From Emydura subglobosa (Eukaryota; Chordata; Testudines; Chelidae): a stretch of DNA of 64,000 nt. The translations under genes were made by a program, and so were the position numbers. Shown here piece by piece: positions 1 through 13,510 of the stretch (the stretch's first letter is position 1; every line of letters begins with the position of its first letter). Under the pieces are notes generated by a model. The model searched no databases. It was not told where the DNA came from and saw nothing but the letters and a program-made list of their open reading frames with translations. The stretch lies in assembly GCA_007922225.1 (NCBI GenBank), contig ML679966.1:53425870-53489869 (forward strand). The letters run 5' to 3'.

Positions 1-1026
1 AACTGCAGATGAGTATGGAAATGATTTTCTCAAGCTAGGTCTACTCTTGAAACTTTAGTATCTGTTAGTGTGATTTTGTTTGTTTGCTTGTTTATTTGTA
101 ACATTTCTACGCTGGCAAATGCCCTATGTTTAAACAGTTATACCAGCATAAAAGTGCTTTTGCCAATAGAATTTATTTCCTTTGGGGAACCAGAATAAGC
201 TATCCTGGCGAAAACACTTTGCCAGTATAAACTGCATCTACACAGGCAAGTTTTTCCAGTATAGCTATAGCAGGAAAGCTTTTAAGTGCAGCCTAGGCCT
301 CACATCCAAAGGGAAAATGAAGCTTGCATCAGTACCATACACAGCTTCCAAAGAAATTAATTCTTGGAATGCCTTATGCAGTCTTGCCAGCTGCAAGATA
401 TTGCTGTTGTGTAGGGCTGCTTATGAGAGAACTAGGAATGTTCCTGCTAGAGGGATGCTCATGCATTCTCTTTGGAGCAGCACAAAAGAGAGAAAAATAC
501 AATCTGATTAGAAATGTAAGACCCAGAACATAGGCTCTGATGACTCAGTGCAGTGTGGGCTCATATCCTGAGTCACTGGCTGTGGGAGATAACAACCTGG
601 TATCTGGGATTTGGACCTCGGAGTGGAGAAACCAAGACATTTTAATGTAGCATATTGCACAGTGTATTTTCAGTCTAAAAATATGGTTTCTTTAAACAAA
701 TCACACAGCATGTATCTGCATTAAACTGCAGCATGTTATCGGCAGAGGGAAGTTGGTGGTTTCTGGCTGACCAAATGAAAGTAGTGTTTCTGATCTGATT
801 ATAGCCTTTTGTTGAGAATCTGAGTTACTGTTGCAGTCACTGATATTAATCCAATTTCAAGTGAAATTAAATCCAAAAATATCTTCCCAACAGCAGTAGT
901 ACAGCAGAATGACTAGCTTACAGCATTGCCCATATAAATTCAGTAACAGCAACAGATTTCTTCCCCACTTCCTTAGAAATTTGGAAATAAAAATACTTAG
1001 CAGATGGAAAGGAGATTTTGAAGTTT

Positions 1027-1195
1027 TATAAAAAGAGGGAAGCACAGAAGTAGATGAACAGCCAGAAGAAAAAGAAGGGAGGTGGAAGATGAGGCCTTCT
1101 AGAGAAGAGCAGCAGAAGGATAGAAGGAAGAAAAAGGTGGTAAAGATTTTTAAGGAGAAGAGAGGAGACTAAGAAAGAGAAAGGAAAGCAATAGG
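1027..1195 (+). repeat. Purine-rich tract
   Basis: About 170 bp are almost wholly A and G on the + strand (runs such as AAGAAAAAGAAGGGAGGTGG). It is low complexity and has no gene. Confidence 0.7.
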
Positions 1196-4100
1196 ACAGA
1201 TTAATTCATTTACTGCCACATTGAAGGCAGAGTTTTATGGTTGTTTGAGTTGATCAGCTCTTTAGATAATGCTATGAAATTCTTTCCATAGCATTAACGA
1301 TAAAGCTCTTTTAAAATTAGATGACCTTTAAAATGTGAACTGAATAACTCACATTTTCCATTCAGGATAAATGGAATTTTGACATGCATTCTCTTTCACT
1401 GGAAATTAATATGTCCATTGGTTGAATACAGAAGAATATTTCTAGTGTCAAGATGTAATTTATACATGGGACCCAGCCTATTTCACATAGTGAGGTATGT
1501 GTCCAAGGAGTGAGTAGGTTGTCATCTGTGTCCACAGAGACATATGGGTTCTTGTTCCTGGATGTGCAGACATCATCAGGTGCTGAAACCATGTACATAT
1601 TCTAGGTTCATGCACAGAAGTTGCTTAAATAATAAATGAATGGAAATTGGAGATTTTTTTTTAAGAAGTCGTATTGAGGTGTACAGAATTATGGATTGGT
1701 GATAGTAGCTTTATATAATACAGCTGCAATTCAGATTCATTATAAACTCAATTATTCTGCACCCTTTCCTTTCTCTACCTTTCAGTACCTCCCTAAAATC
1801 CACAATAAAGTTTTATTGGCCTTGAAATTGGTAAGTGAAGTCTAGGATTGAGGGAGAATTTTTTCAGCCCTGTAATTTGAAATAAATTAAATGAAGGGAT
1901 TAATGAATTGTGCACTATAAAAATAGAGATGTTCAGCAAAGTCACTAAAATATCTAGCTTTTTTTTTTTTTTTTTAACCACTTTGTAGCATCCAAATGGA
2001 AAGGAGAGAGAAAGCACATGCACTTACTTTATTGGACAAACCTAGCTGATTTCTAGGACCCAGGATCAAGGTTGAGTCAATTTGTCTCATTTAAAAAATA
2101 TTAGCCTGCAGAACAGTAATGTTGCTGTGTCTCATTGGTTCTTAAAGGCTGTTTGTGTCTCATCAGTGGTTCTACAGAACAGGATAAGCCAGGCCTGGCC
2201 AGGGAGGAGCAGGAGGCTGCAGGGAAGGGAGGTGTAATAAAGACCTCTGAAGGCCTTGGGTAGCATATCCATTATCTAGCCTTGTCCAGAGCAGGATGGC
2301 TTTTCAGTCCAATTCCTCACCCATGTATGGGGTTAGCTTCACCTTATGTTTTCAATATTCTTTCCCTCTCCTCACCACAGGGGGGAGGGGTGGGAATGAG
2401 GCTTTTGCCCCTCCAGTAGCAGGGGCAGTTGGTAGGGGAGTCTGGTTCCTCCCATTCTACTGGGCTCCAGCCCAGGGCCCTATGAGAGCCAATCAGGGTC
2501 CAGTACCCTGGAGTGCCCTTGGAGTTATCGTCCCTTCCTACCCGGGTCACTTCCTACCATTCATCTCTCCCCACAGTGCCAAGTCCAATATAAAATAATC
2601 TGGGGAGAATTTTCATACGGGGCGGGGACAACAAAAACACTTACATGGCAGGCATCTTTTGTTTTGGTTCTAAGAAAAATAAATGTTGGATCTCTGCTGG
2701 GAAGTATCATTAAAATGTCAAATCTTGGAGTGATACAAAAACCCCATTCACTAATTGGAGAAAGTGCACAGTGATAAGTGTTGCTTAAAAACGACATGAT
2801 GTTGCTGATATAACAAGAAAAGCACATTTAGAGAATTTTCTTATTGCTCTGTTGGCTCTGCAAGGCTAAGAGCAGTAACAAGGACTGTAAACATTTTTGT
2901 CACAAAACTAAACAGATATGGTCTAGTGAGAAAGGTGTCCCTGTTCAGAGAAGAACTGTGCTTTAAGTAGAGACAGCAATTAAGTGAAGGTCTAGAGAGT
3001 GTGGTTTTCATGATGAACACTGCTTCTAGCCTGCTCTGGCTGCTGATAATGAAAGTCTAGGTTGGGAATCTAAATTGAGCACTTGAACTGTATAAATACA
3101 GAGGTACTTGTCACTAGCTGGGTCATGCAATAACAAGCTACAGCTATATCTTGGCATATTCAGAAGCGTGAGAATCCATGAAAAAAAATCTATTTGAACC
3201 ATGGCTGCTCCTGAAAGGATAAACAGGTGAGCTAGGAATTGAAAGGGAGGTAGCCAGATGCAAATATTTCTTCAGGCAGAAAAGGTGACTTTACCTATTA
3301 TTGTCCCTATAACAAAGTTTCCCATCACATTCCGAACTCTGCATGGCATTTATTTCCCAGATGAAAAATAACAGGTTCATAGCAAGTGCAGATAAGCTCC
3401 CATGCAGAAGGATATGGCTGCTAGAGTATGAGACCCAGGACAGGCAAGCCCATTTCATGGGGACTGGAGCTGATCATATATTTTGCATTATTTGGAACAG
3501 TGAAGAATTAATGCAGAGTAGTAGAAAACAAAATAGAGGGACCTATTTACTTCTCAGTCTAGCTGTTGGGAAATATTTAGTTCAACAATTCACGGGCCTT
3601 CATTAAGGCTTTAGATCTCAGCTTGACCCCAGAACATTGATGGCATGCCTCAGAATAGTATAGTTTCACTTGCTACTTGTCTATTAGCATTACCCTTATA
3701 AGTTGTTATTTCCAGGACTTATCTTAAATTTAACAGTGTAACTCATAATTTAAAGATTTTATCAATGCATTGTTCAAGGTGTTGGTGAAGGGATAATGGG
3801 CCTTTTGCCTGTAGGCCACTGACACAAATTCAGACCAATAGCACAAATGTGGCTTAGTAATAACTATCAGAAAATCGTTGCCTTCTGATAGCTATTCTGC
3901 AGCCTACCCAGGTGAGATGAGTTTGATGTCAATGAAGTTCCTAATGAACAAGTGTCCATATTAGAAAAACCACCATCACAGTTGGCCCTAATTAGCATCG
4001 CTATTTATAAAGAAGCTAAGGACTTGAATAGCCATAGAGAGTAAGCTATGCTCTCTCAACCCTTGAGAAGTGGTCCCCTCCAGGATGAATTTGCAGACTA

Positions 4101-7100
4101 TTGATAATGCAGTACAAAGAAGCCTGAGCTACTGCTGTCTTTGTTGTACTTACCTTAATGGATCAACAGGAGACATTTTTCTCTAGGATTGTCAGTCCAG
4201 AATGAAACATGTTCCAAAACTGAAAAAATAAATGAAAAATTTAATAATTTTAACTATAATGTATGGATCTATTGAAATACTCATAATATTGCTATGGCAC
4301 CACTGATGCACATGATAATTTACAAACTGATAAACACGGATCATCAACCAAAATGAGTCAATCTTTTTTTTTCACGCTTCCCAAGGTGGTCTAATATAGT
4401 TTATCTATGAATGTCGCATGGTTGAAATCTAATAAATGCTGTCACTACAGAGACTTTTTCTTGTCAATAACATTTAGAAGAAATCATTCTAGTCCAGCCT
4501 GCAAATTAATGGGAAATTATATCTAGCTCATCTTATTGTATGGTGGTTATTGAAAGTAAAAGTGAAATGTTCAACACACCCCTGATAGTTCTTTGAAAAG
4601 GTTAACAACAACCAGAGAACTTTAACAGTCACAGTCCAATTACTAAATGCTGCTTTCTACAGTCACTCACTAATTGCACCTGTTTCCTGGAGATATCCTG
4701 TCCCACCCTTGAAGCCCTTAGCACAGTTAATGTAACAGATGCATATTTTGTCCTAATTTAAATAGCACTGCAATCTATTAAATAGTTTTATAAACCTAAT
4801 TATTCAACAAAAGCATTCATTTTCAACTGCCATTCCTTTGTATTCAAAGCTGAAAATTAGTAGAATGATATTTTAGTGACTATGAGAAGCAATAAGCTAC
4901 TGTGTCACAAAATCTGGCAACTGCTTTGCTTTCTTTTGAGTATACATTCTTCTTCTTTTGTGTGGAAACAATGTTTACAAGTCAATAGAAAGATTTTAGC
5001 TCAATTCAAGGGCTTCAGAAAAGGCAGAGTGAATATTTGCTATACCTCCTGCAAATGAAATAGGGTTCACTTGCTCACAATGTGTTTGACTGTTTGGAGG
5101 TCTCTGCATTCATGCTAGCAAATCCCTGATTCTCTATTTGTCCATCAGGTGCACTCATTTTCCACATAATGCCCTAATATGGTTGATGGCCATTCATTTT
5201 CTTTGGTGGAGCAAGAAACCAGGTAGCATCAGCCAGAATAAGAATTTCCTCTTCCTAATGCCCAGTCCAGCTCCTGGTGAAGTCAAGGACTAAACTTCTA
5301 TCAGATCCCACAGCTGCACAAGGATCCTACAGATAAATTTACTTTAGGTGGCTCCACCATACATAGGGTCCAGTTATGCCCCCGTGCTCTGCACACAGAA
5401 GAATCTGTCCACATGGAGATCACACTTTCCTCAAAAGAAAGGAGGGACAGCTGACTTTGCGGTAGTATCCCCACCTTTGATCAGCATCCAAGCAGGGAGC
5501 TTCATTGCTCAGTTCCACCCACAACCCCACCTGCTGCAGGATTCCCCAGGAAGGTTAAGATAGTTGCTTTCCTCACCCTGCCCCAGTGCTTGCATTGGGG
5601 GATGCTGAACTCCACGCTTCCACAGAATTTACACCTGCATTCATGAATCACAGGCACAAGTCAGAGTATTGCACCTCCAAGTACTGAATTCCTGCTCTCA
5701 ACAGATAGTAAGATGTTTGAGTATCCTAATATATCCCCCCAAGTTGAGTAGTAGGCACTTACTTGGCAGATACAAAAGGGAAGTTGTCCATTTGAAAATC
5801 TGATCCTGTATAAAGCTACACATTTTTTTAAGTGTTCAACCTCCAAAAACCTGTGAACTGTATTGTATGTGGCAAATAACATGAGAATGGATTGGTTTGA
5901 ACTTCCAAAGTAACAGCCAGCAATTTTGAAACTCACCAGGAGATAGGACAAATTCAGTTTACCAACCCTCATGGTGCTATTGTGTAGCTGATTCACCACT
6001 ACCTTGCACTTGTGCAGTCACCTATAGCTGTGCAAGGTGGTGTAAAACACAAGCAGTGGTGTAAATGTGTGGAGAATTCTAAGTTGTTAGCAATTTACTT
6101 TGTGCAGATGTGAAGAATTATGTAAGGCAGATTCCTAGCATTCAGTTAGCAAAAATCATCAGCATTCATTTCTTCTCTAGCACCAGCTGGTGTCTGCTGG
6201 AAGTACAACATACAAACATGAAGAAATTAACCAACTACAAAAAATATTCCAAAATCTTTTTAAAAGGCTATTTATTGACGGACAATAGTTCTTAGATCAA
6301 GATTCCTATGCAGTGTTTGCAATCCAAACATTGCAGCACTTACGAGGACACTGAAAATTAAATGAATTACAAGTAGTAGAACTGATTTTTTTTCATTGTC
6401 TACACTTAGAGAAATGCAGAAAGTAAAGCACATAAGTAGTTACCAACTACATTAAATTTTTAAAAATTATTTCATTTGTAGTGGCCTAAATCAGTGTTCT
6501 CATTATTATCTGCCTAGTCATATTTTGGGATTGGGAATACTTTACTATATAATCTCCTGATTGTTCTAAATTTACAAATAAATGATCACAGAAGGACTTT
6601 CTTTGTAAAGTTTGACACACATGGACAATAAAATGGCACTTCTATATTCACAAGCAAGGAGCTGACAAATAGTGGTGAGTGTTATAACTTGATTTTCAGT
6701 TACTCTTCCTGTACTATTGCACACAGTGTGATTTTTGTGATTTAATAATTTCACAATTAGTATTGTGGTTTAATAACAATCAATTATACTCTATATGTAT
6801 TACACAAAGAATGTATGTAAGAAAGAATGACAGTAAGTGTAAATGTAAAGTAAGAACTCGGCAGTGGGAGCTGGGAGGGGTCAGGGGTGGGGGGTTGGTT
6901 GGTTGGTTTACCCCCCCGCCAAAAAAAAAAAAAAAGGTATTCCGTGGCCCCTGGCTCTTATAAAAAAACTTTACAGCTGCAGTTTTTGCAACTGAATAAG
7001 CAATGTATTAAACCGCCAATTGCCTCTGACAGTAAGAAAAAAATGTTATAGCTTATCATAATATTCCCCTAGAGCAGCCTTTCTTTAATCAACTGATTTT

Positions 7101-7692
7101 GCACTTTTTCACCATGTCCTCTTAGGCTAAGCCTAAATGGTCATGTGATTGCACAATCCCCCGGCTATTATTACCCAGAGTGAATACTAATTATCCAATG
7201 GAGGTTTCCATGACAACTCTCTTTGCTCAAGATGAACCCCAAGTAGAGCAGGCCATTTAAAGTGATGGGATACATTACAACCCACCTTCAAAACTAGTTT
7301 TGTGTATTTTTCAGTACACTTTCTACATTCCCTAACTACTCTGACTGTTGATTCCATGGAAGAGGGACCCAAGTTTCTTTGCCATATGTGGTAGCCCCTA
7401 GTGTGTTAAGATGTTAACAAACTTGAGCTAATTTTCCTTCCACATGTTGACCAACAAAATAAAAGGCAACTCTACGTTCAAAAAGCTACGCATTAATAAA
7501 TGGAAGCAAAAAATAAATGCTACATGCAGAAATAAAATCGCATTAATTGATGCTCTGTAACAAGTACCAGATACCAATGTCACACCACTTTATTTATCCA
7601 AATTGTACACATCTTCATCAATCAGCTATGCTACATCCAATTGGAAACCCATTATTGTTAGTAGTGTTACCATTGCTACTAATGCAGTGGTA

Positions 7693-7900
7693 ATATATTA
7701 CCATTACTGGGAAGCCCTAGTCATGGACTAAGACTCCTTTGTGCAAGGCACTGTACAAACACAGAACTGAAAGATGGTCCCTGCCCCCAAGCAATCCATT
7801 TTAAGACAAGAATCAACAAATGGTTACAGATAGACAGATGGGGGCATACAAGAAAACAATGAGACGACATCGGTCAGCATGCTAGGCTGTGTTATTGATC
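7693..7900 (-). repeat. Dispersed vertebrate repeat (CR1/L3-like 3' end), reverse orientation
   Basis: The blocks GGCACTGTACAAACACAGAAC and GATGGTCCCTGCCCCCAAG are the reverse complement of the type of tail seen at 15555-15665. No ORF is present. The family name is uncertain. Confidence 0.5.
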
Positions 7901-8309
7901 CATATGGCAGAAAAAGCTGTTGCAGAGAATAATATCTGAGAAGTACATGGCATTAACAACAAACTAAAAACTGCAAATAGTATTACCGAAGAATAATGCA
8001 CTTCTATGGAGGAAACCAATTAATCCCAGGGTGACTGATTGAGGAATTTCTAGACCAGATTATTTAGTCAAAAACATTGCCAGATAGTGTAGTAAAAACC
8101 TTGACTGTTCTGCTCCCTCAGAAGACAAGAGTAGAATATAAGGGGTTAATACTCAGTGTGTTCCACAGAGATTTAGCTGCTTAACTCCTATTAACATTAA
8201 TAGGAGTCATGTGGTTAAATTCCTGTGTTCCAGGCTGAAAAAAAACCCCTCTTTAACCACTTCACCTCTGAGTTATTTGATCTCACCTGCTAAACTCTCC
8301 ATTTCACAT

Positions 8310-8440
8310 GTGCCTCATAGAGTTAGGGAGAGACACAAGGAGGGTGAGGTAATATCTTTTGTTGGACCAACTTCTGCTGGTGAGAGAGACAAGCTTTCAC
8401 GCTTACACAGAGCTCTTCTTCAGGTCTGGGAAACTTAGGC
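8310..8440 (+). repeat. Dispersed chelonian-type repeat fragment
   Basis: The block GAGGTAATATCTTTTGTTGGA, then CCAACTTCTGCTGGTGAGAG and GCTCTTCTTCAGGTCTGGG is a combination recalled as widely dispersed in turtle genomes. It abuts the Harbinger-like element. The class was not determined. Confidence 0.5.
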
Positions 8441-10790
8441 CTGCTCTATACTAGAGACTTTTGTTGACCAAAGTCAGCTTTTTGTGCCAAAACAGTGGTG
8501 GTATATACACTGCAATCAATTCTCCTTCCCCCACCGACTCAACTCCTTTGGTTTTGCGACAAAATAAAACCACCCCGACAAGAGGCGTAGATCTTTTTGT
8601 GCCAAACTTTGGCGACAAAGCATCAGTGTAGACACCGTGCTAGATCCTGTCATGGTAAATGGCCTCCAGGAAGTGTCCCACAATCCCCCTCCAGATTGCT
8701 CTGGCCATCAGTTTGAATTCCACTGCCCTGCAGCCACCTGTCCCTCCCCCTTTAAAGTCCCGGGAATTTTTGAAATTCCACTTCCTGTTTGGTTGGTATG
8801 AAGAGCTCACGTCTCATCTTTTCAGCTGACCATGGCAGCTCCACGCACCAAATGCTCTCCTGCTTGGTGTGCACTGGAACTTCTGGATCTGATCAGCACT
8901 TGGGGGGAGGAGGCTCTGCGGTCCCAGCTCTGCTCCAGCTGAAGGAACTTTGATACTTACGGTCAAACTTCTCATTTAATGGCAGAGAAGGGTTATGAAT
9001 GGGACATGCTGAAGTGCCATGCAAAAATCAAGGAGCTACAGCAGAGGTACTAAAAGGCTAGAGAGTCAAACCGTCACTCTGGTGCAGAGCCAAAGACCTG
9101 CCTCTTCTATAAGGAACTGGAAGCCATCTTCGGTGGTGACTCCACCTCCACTTCCAAGAGTCCCATGGATACCACTGCAGACTTGGGCACAGTGGATGTG
9201 GGACTCAACCCCAGTGAAGAAGTCGTGGATGAGGAGGTCGAGTTAGAGGACAATGCGGAGCAGGGCATCCGGTTGTTTGCTGACATGGGGAGCCAGAACC
9301 TCTTCTCAACCCCAGAGGGTTCGAGCCAGGTCCAGCTCTCCAGCCCTGGCATGCAGGATTCAGGAGAGTGGAGCTCGGGTGATCTTTTGGGGCTGATACT
9401 GCCCGGTTACATGAGGTACAGCTGTCCTTTGCTTTGTTGCATTATACAGCTCGCTGAAGGGACAGAAATACACAAAAGTAGCTGTGTTTGCATGTGCTTC
9501 CCATATCCCTGTTCAGCTAAGCAGTGGAGCAGCAAAAGTGTGTTAATACACACCAACATTTCATGGAAATCCTCCAGAGAGATATGTAGGAACCTTTCTC
9601 AGAAGTACTTGCCAATCCTTTGCTGGAGATTCCTCGGCAGTGTTGCTTTGTTTCTTCCCCCCTTGTAGGAAACTTTCCCATGCCAATCAGCAATCACTTG
9701 TGCAGGGACCAAAGCAGCACACAGGAGAGCAGCATAGGAACCCAGTTTGAAGCTGCTCGCATGGAGGAGATGCACCCTTGCATTCCTGCTTAATCTCAGG
9801 AGTGAGATACTGGCTTCTATGGCCCCCACCTGTGGAAATTTGAAATTTTGTCCCTATCTATCTGCATCAATACCCCAAACAACCACCCAGAACCCTTCCC
9901 CGAGCTTGAGTGCTCTCTCCCCCCAGGCACAACTTGCCATGCCCTGGTTGATCGTCAAGCTGTGTGCTTGCCAGGGGACAGTGAGACAGAGGTATTTTAC
10001 AGTAATGCATCAGTTCTGTTATTACACTCGCAGTAATGCTTCTGTTCATTGTTTATTGTGCTTCTACAGATGTGCTCTTGATGGGGAAAACCCTCCACAT
10101 CCGCCGAGCGCCTATGGCTGATAAGAAAAAGACTGAGGAGATGTTCCAACAACTCCTACAGTCCTTTGAGGAAGGGAAAAAAAGAAGAGCATGGAGACAC
10201 GGTGTCTGAAAATCAGAAAATTAATAGGCAGGATAGGAGGGAAAACCAGAAGCAAGTGATAGCAGGTCACGAGCGCATGATAAAAGCATGGAGGAGCAAA
10301 CAGAGCTGCTAAAGTCACTCATAATGCTGCAGACCAAATTCATGCATGCTCGCTCATCCTTGCAGCCAATACAAAACTGCTTTCCATGCCCTCCCCAAAC
10401 TCCACCCACACATTCCTACCAAACTCCAGCCTGTCTTGGTACCCCATTCACTCTACCTCTTCAGACAGCCTCCAGAAAGATAGTTGGACTTACACCCAGC
10501 TGTCATAGCTCATACTGTCCCTCACTGCTTTCTCCCCTCCAGCCCAGCTTTTTGTGTGTGTTGTGAATAATTGTTATTTAATAAAGACATTCTCTGAAGA
10601 ATAAGAAATCTTTATTTGTCTCTTGCACGGGGGGTTGCACTTCGCATTGCTACACAGCACAAGCTGGATAGTAGTCCTAGTATGGCACAGTGCTGTTTAC
10701 AAAGACACCTTATCAGTGCTCATTGTCAAAATAGTTTCTCAAGGACTCCCTGCTGAGCTCCCAGTTTGTAGCAGAAATTCTTATTATTAG
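8441..10790 (+). mobile_element. Harbinger-like element carrying the broken SANT ORF
   Basis: A unit begins near 8441 with a sequence of the type seen in chelonian Harbinger ends (a GGCCTG...CTATACTAGA-like start), runs through the SANT ORF and a second charged/Gln-rich coding remnant at about 10105-10345 (KKTEEMFQQLL, then a LKSLIMLQTKF-like helix), and has AATAAA near 10580. Exact ends and target-site duplication were not established. The 9417-10104 part looks like an intron or insertion. Confidence 0.55.
8832..9416 (+). pseudogene. Broken SANT/Myb-like ORF of a Harbinger-type transposon
   Basis: From ATG 8832 one frame reads MAAPRTKCSPAW, ELLDLISTWGEEAL (a Myb/SANT-like first helix), then KIKELQQR, FYKELEAIFGG, an acidic EEVVDEEVELEDN stretch, and LFSTPEGSSQ. 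These are hallmarks of the Myb-like second protein of PIF/Harbinger transposons, which is common in turtle genomes. Two in-frame stops (TGA 8940-8942, at a former CpG-type arginine codon, and TAA 9051-9053) break it, so it is a relic. Only the DNA-binding partner ORF is seen, with no DDE nuclease. Confidence 0.75.
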
Positions 10791-11940
10791 ATCCTAAGAG
10801 CAAGATCTTGGACTTTGTACTATTGAAGTTCATCCCATTTCTGTCACTACAGTCTTTAAAGCATCCAGATCTTCCTGTATAATATTTTGGTCCTCTTCTG
10901 TATTGATGATGCCTCCCAATCTATTATCATCAGCAAATTTCATAATCATGCTGCTACTCTTTGTGCCAAGGTCATTAATAAAAATATTGAATAAGATTTG
11001 TCACAAGACAGATCCTTGAGGAACTCCACTAGTACCCTTCCTCTAGTCCAGTGGTTCTCAACCTGTGACCCGTGAGGGGCTTGCGGCCCAATTAGAACAC
11101 AGCTTCGGCCCATGTGACATCCTCAGGGCCACACATTTAGTATTGAATGTGGCCCACAATGTGTTGTGGGCCCCTTATGCAGCCCACAATGATAAATAGG
11201 TTGAGGACTACTGCTCTAGTCCAATGCTTCACCTTTCAGCACAACTTGCTTCCCCCTCCCCTTTAGCCAGTTTCTTACCTACCTTACAGTTCTTGTACTA
11301 ATCCCCATCTTCTCTAATTTAACTAATAATTTCCCATGTGGCATATGTCAAATGCACTACCGAAGTCCAAGTATATTAGACCTACTGCATTTCCGTTACC
11401 TAAAAATTCAATTATCTTTTCAAAGAAAGAAAGATAATCTGGCCTGATGTACCTTTGGTAAACCCATGTTGCATTACATCCCCTTTTCCATTTACCTCCA
11501 TTAATTTAATTATTCTTTCCTTCACAATTTATTCTAAATCCTTGCTTACTACTGAGGTCAGACTAACAGATTTGTAATTGAGTTGATCACTTTTTTTCCC
11601 ATTCCTAAATATAGGTGCAATATTAGCTATTCTCCAATCATTTGGTACTACCCCCAAAGATTTATTAAAAATCTTTGCTACTGTATTAGCAATTTCATGT
11701 GCCAATTCTTTCAGTATTTCACCTCAGATATGGTTATTTCCATTTCTTCACACTCATTTCCATCAGCCATCCTGCCTTCGTACCCATGATCCATCTTATC
11801 ATCCTTATTGAAAAGTGAGGCAAAGTATTCATTTAGGTTTTGGGTGATACCTACATTACCTTTAATCTCCTCCTCATCCATACTGTATAGTGGCCCAACC
11901 TCATTCTTCCTTATTCTCTTATTATATAACTAAAAAACCC
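10780..11940 (-). mobile_element. CR1 LINE relic (3' non-coding region type), split by a hAT element
   Basis: The + strand shows the string of motifs typical of the antisense of vertebrate CR1 copies: a 'cagcaaatttcataatcatg' block, a 'gtcattaataaaaatattgaa' block, a 'ccttgaggaactccactagta' block, 'aacccatgttgcatt', and 'gaggcaaagtattcatttagg'. The same blocks occur in the same order in the 22.1-24.1 kb copy. The orientation is inferred from that copy. No intact ORF is present. Confidence 0.75.
11049..11213. mobile_element. hAT-type non-autonomous element (165 bp) with perfect 8-bp target duplication
   Basis: The element begins CAGTGGTTCTCAACCTGTG and ends GTTGAGGACTACTG, imperfect terminal inverted repeats of the MER5/hAT-Charlie style. 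It is flanked by identical CTCTAGTC at 11041-11048 and 11214-11221. It sits inside the CR1 relic, so it is the younger insertion. Confidence 0.85.
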
Positions 11941-12068
11941 ATAGAATCTCAGAATGGTGCAGAAAATTCATACAAATGACAGCCTCACCTCCTCCACTAG
12001 CCCTTCATAGATCTTGACCCTCTTTCTTCACTGCACAGGAACCATAGTGTGTACTGAAGCGCTAGGCC

Positions 12069-12262
12069 TGGAATTCCCAACCTGTGGTCCGCGGACCCCT
12101 GGTGGTCCATGAGGCGACTACAGGGGGTCCACGGAAAAGAAAAATAATAACATCCTCGCCAAATAAATGTACAATTTCAAATAAAACTAGTAACGTGGTG
12201 GTCGGCGAAATGTTTGGAGGTTGAAAAGGCTTCCGCACACTCTAAAAGGCTGGGAACCACTG
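12069..12262. mobile_element. hAT-type element (decayed)
   Basis: It starts TTCCCAACCTGTGGTCCGCGGACC and ends GGCTGGGAACCACTG, the ends of a hAT-Charlie-style element. Flanks GCTAGGCC and CTCTAGGT are too diverged to claim a duplication. Confidence 0.65.
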
Positions 12263-13139
12263 CTCTAGGTCTCCATTAACCTCCATTAACCTCCAACCTG
12301 CAGTAGGGGAAGCCCTAGGAATAGAGGGTCTCACTGTGAGCCTTCCAAAAGCATTAGTGAATGAAAGGAGGCTGGAAAGCGCCAAGAGTTTTTCTTCCCT
12401 TCCCTTCCCATCCACTCTATCCCCAGGCTCCAGCTGCCTTGCATGCATAGATCTTTGATTTTTGGCTGACAGCTGTGAAACAAAACTATCGTCTGGCTCT
12501 CTGGGCTGCTGTCCTCTCCCTCTGTCACTCTCCTCTGGACTGTTTGGCTTTGTACCCCCTTGGTGTTTGGGTCAGAATTTGGACTCTTATGAAAAGTAAT
12601 TATGAGTCAAATACACCATTGTCAAAAGTCCTTAGAACATTAAAAGGAATAATCTGTGAGATCTACTAGAAGCAATTCTTTCTGAGGCAGTCAGTTCACT
12701 CAGACCAATGGCTTATGATTCCATTCGAGGGAATAGGATGAACTTCCAAATGTGCAGGATCATTCTTTCTGCAACAAGAACTACACAGATGAGCCATTGC
12801 CTTTTATTGGTGTCTTTCACTATGTGTTAATCCCATAGAAAAACAGCATGCAAGAACTGACCTCTCCCCAGAAGAGATGACAATTAAGATTGTTGTAGGC
12901 ACTTCTACAATAGCCATACAGCATTGTGTGGTTTTTGTCAGCTCTCACAGCATAAGTAGGGTCAGGTCAGGGCAGCAGTTGTATGGAACACCTCCAAAGA
13001 AGACCAATTATACATACTGCAGGAAGTAGTGAGTCAGTAGAAGGCACTTTTCCCTTTACTTCATTACAGAACCGATGCCTAGAATGGTGCTAGGGAGTAT
13101 TATGCTGCTGGAAGGGCTGTTTTGGGGATGAGTTATAAA

Positions 13140-13510
13140 ATTAAGGGTCTGTCTACATTGCACACTAAGCGCTGCACACCAGGCTCTGATTCAGGTTGAG
13201 GCCAAACCCCCCTTCCACTCACACACAAATCAGTCTGACTCAGGTCCTAGGACCTGTCTAGGGAGGTGAGTCAGAGCCTGAGTCCCACTATGACTTGGGA
13301 AAAGCCCTGTTGTTTTGTAGTGTGGATGCATGTCAAGCTGCAGATCCTAGTCAGAAGGTCTGCGTAGTGCAGTGTGCACGTTAGCACATCTGTAAGTCCC
13401 AGGTGCAGCAATTGAAAGGTTTACAATGCAGCGTGGATGCTCAACAGGCTTGGAAACGCCAGGTCCACAAGTCCAGGTCCCACAGACCCAGCCTTAGTGT
13501 GGAGTATAGA
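13140..13510. mobile_element. Possible DNA-transposon MITE
   Basis: It begins AGGGTCTGTCTACATTGCACA and ends near CCCAGCCTTAGTGTGGAGTA; the 'lagging CTACA...' style ends and CpG-poor GC-rich body resemble chelonian Harbinger MITEs. The ends are only loosely inverted. Confidence 0.4.

Larger units (their letters stand above)
1..8309. other. Intergenic, no gene recognised
   Basis: AT-rich DNA with stops in all frames. Apart from the purine tract, a G-rich block at about 2160-2600 and the repeat at 7693, I see no conserved coding or RNA gene. Short open frames here show no recognisable domain. Confidence 0.6.

Noticed and set aside
6880..6950. G-, C- and A-runs that looked like a regulatory or retrocopy tail
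   Set aside because: Simple low-complexity runs without target duplications or a source gene.
9165..9668. 167-residue + strand open frame
   Set aside because: Its first part is the tail of the broken Harbinger SANT ORF and the rest is non-coding run-on. It is not a separate gene.
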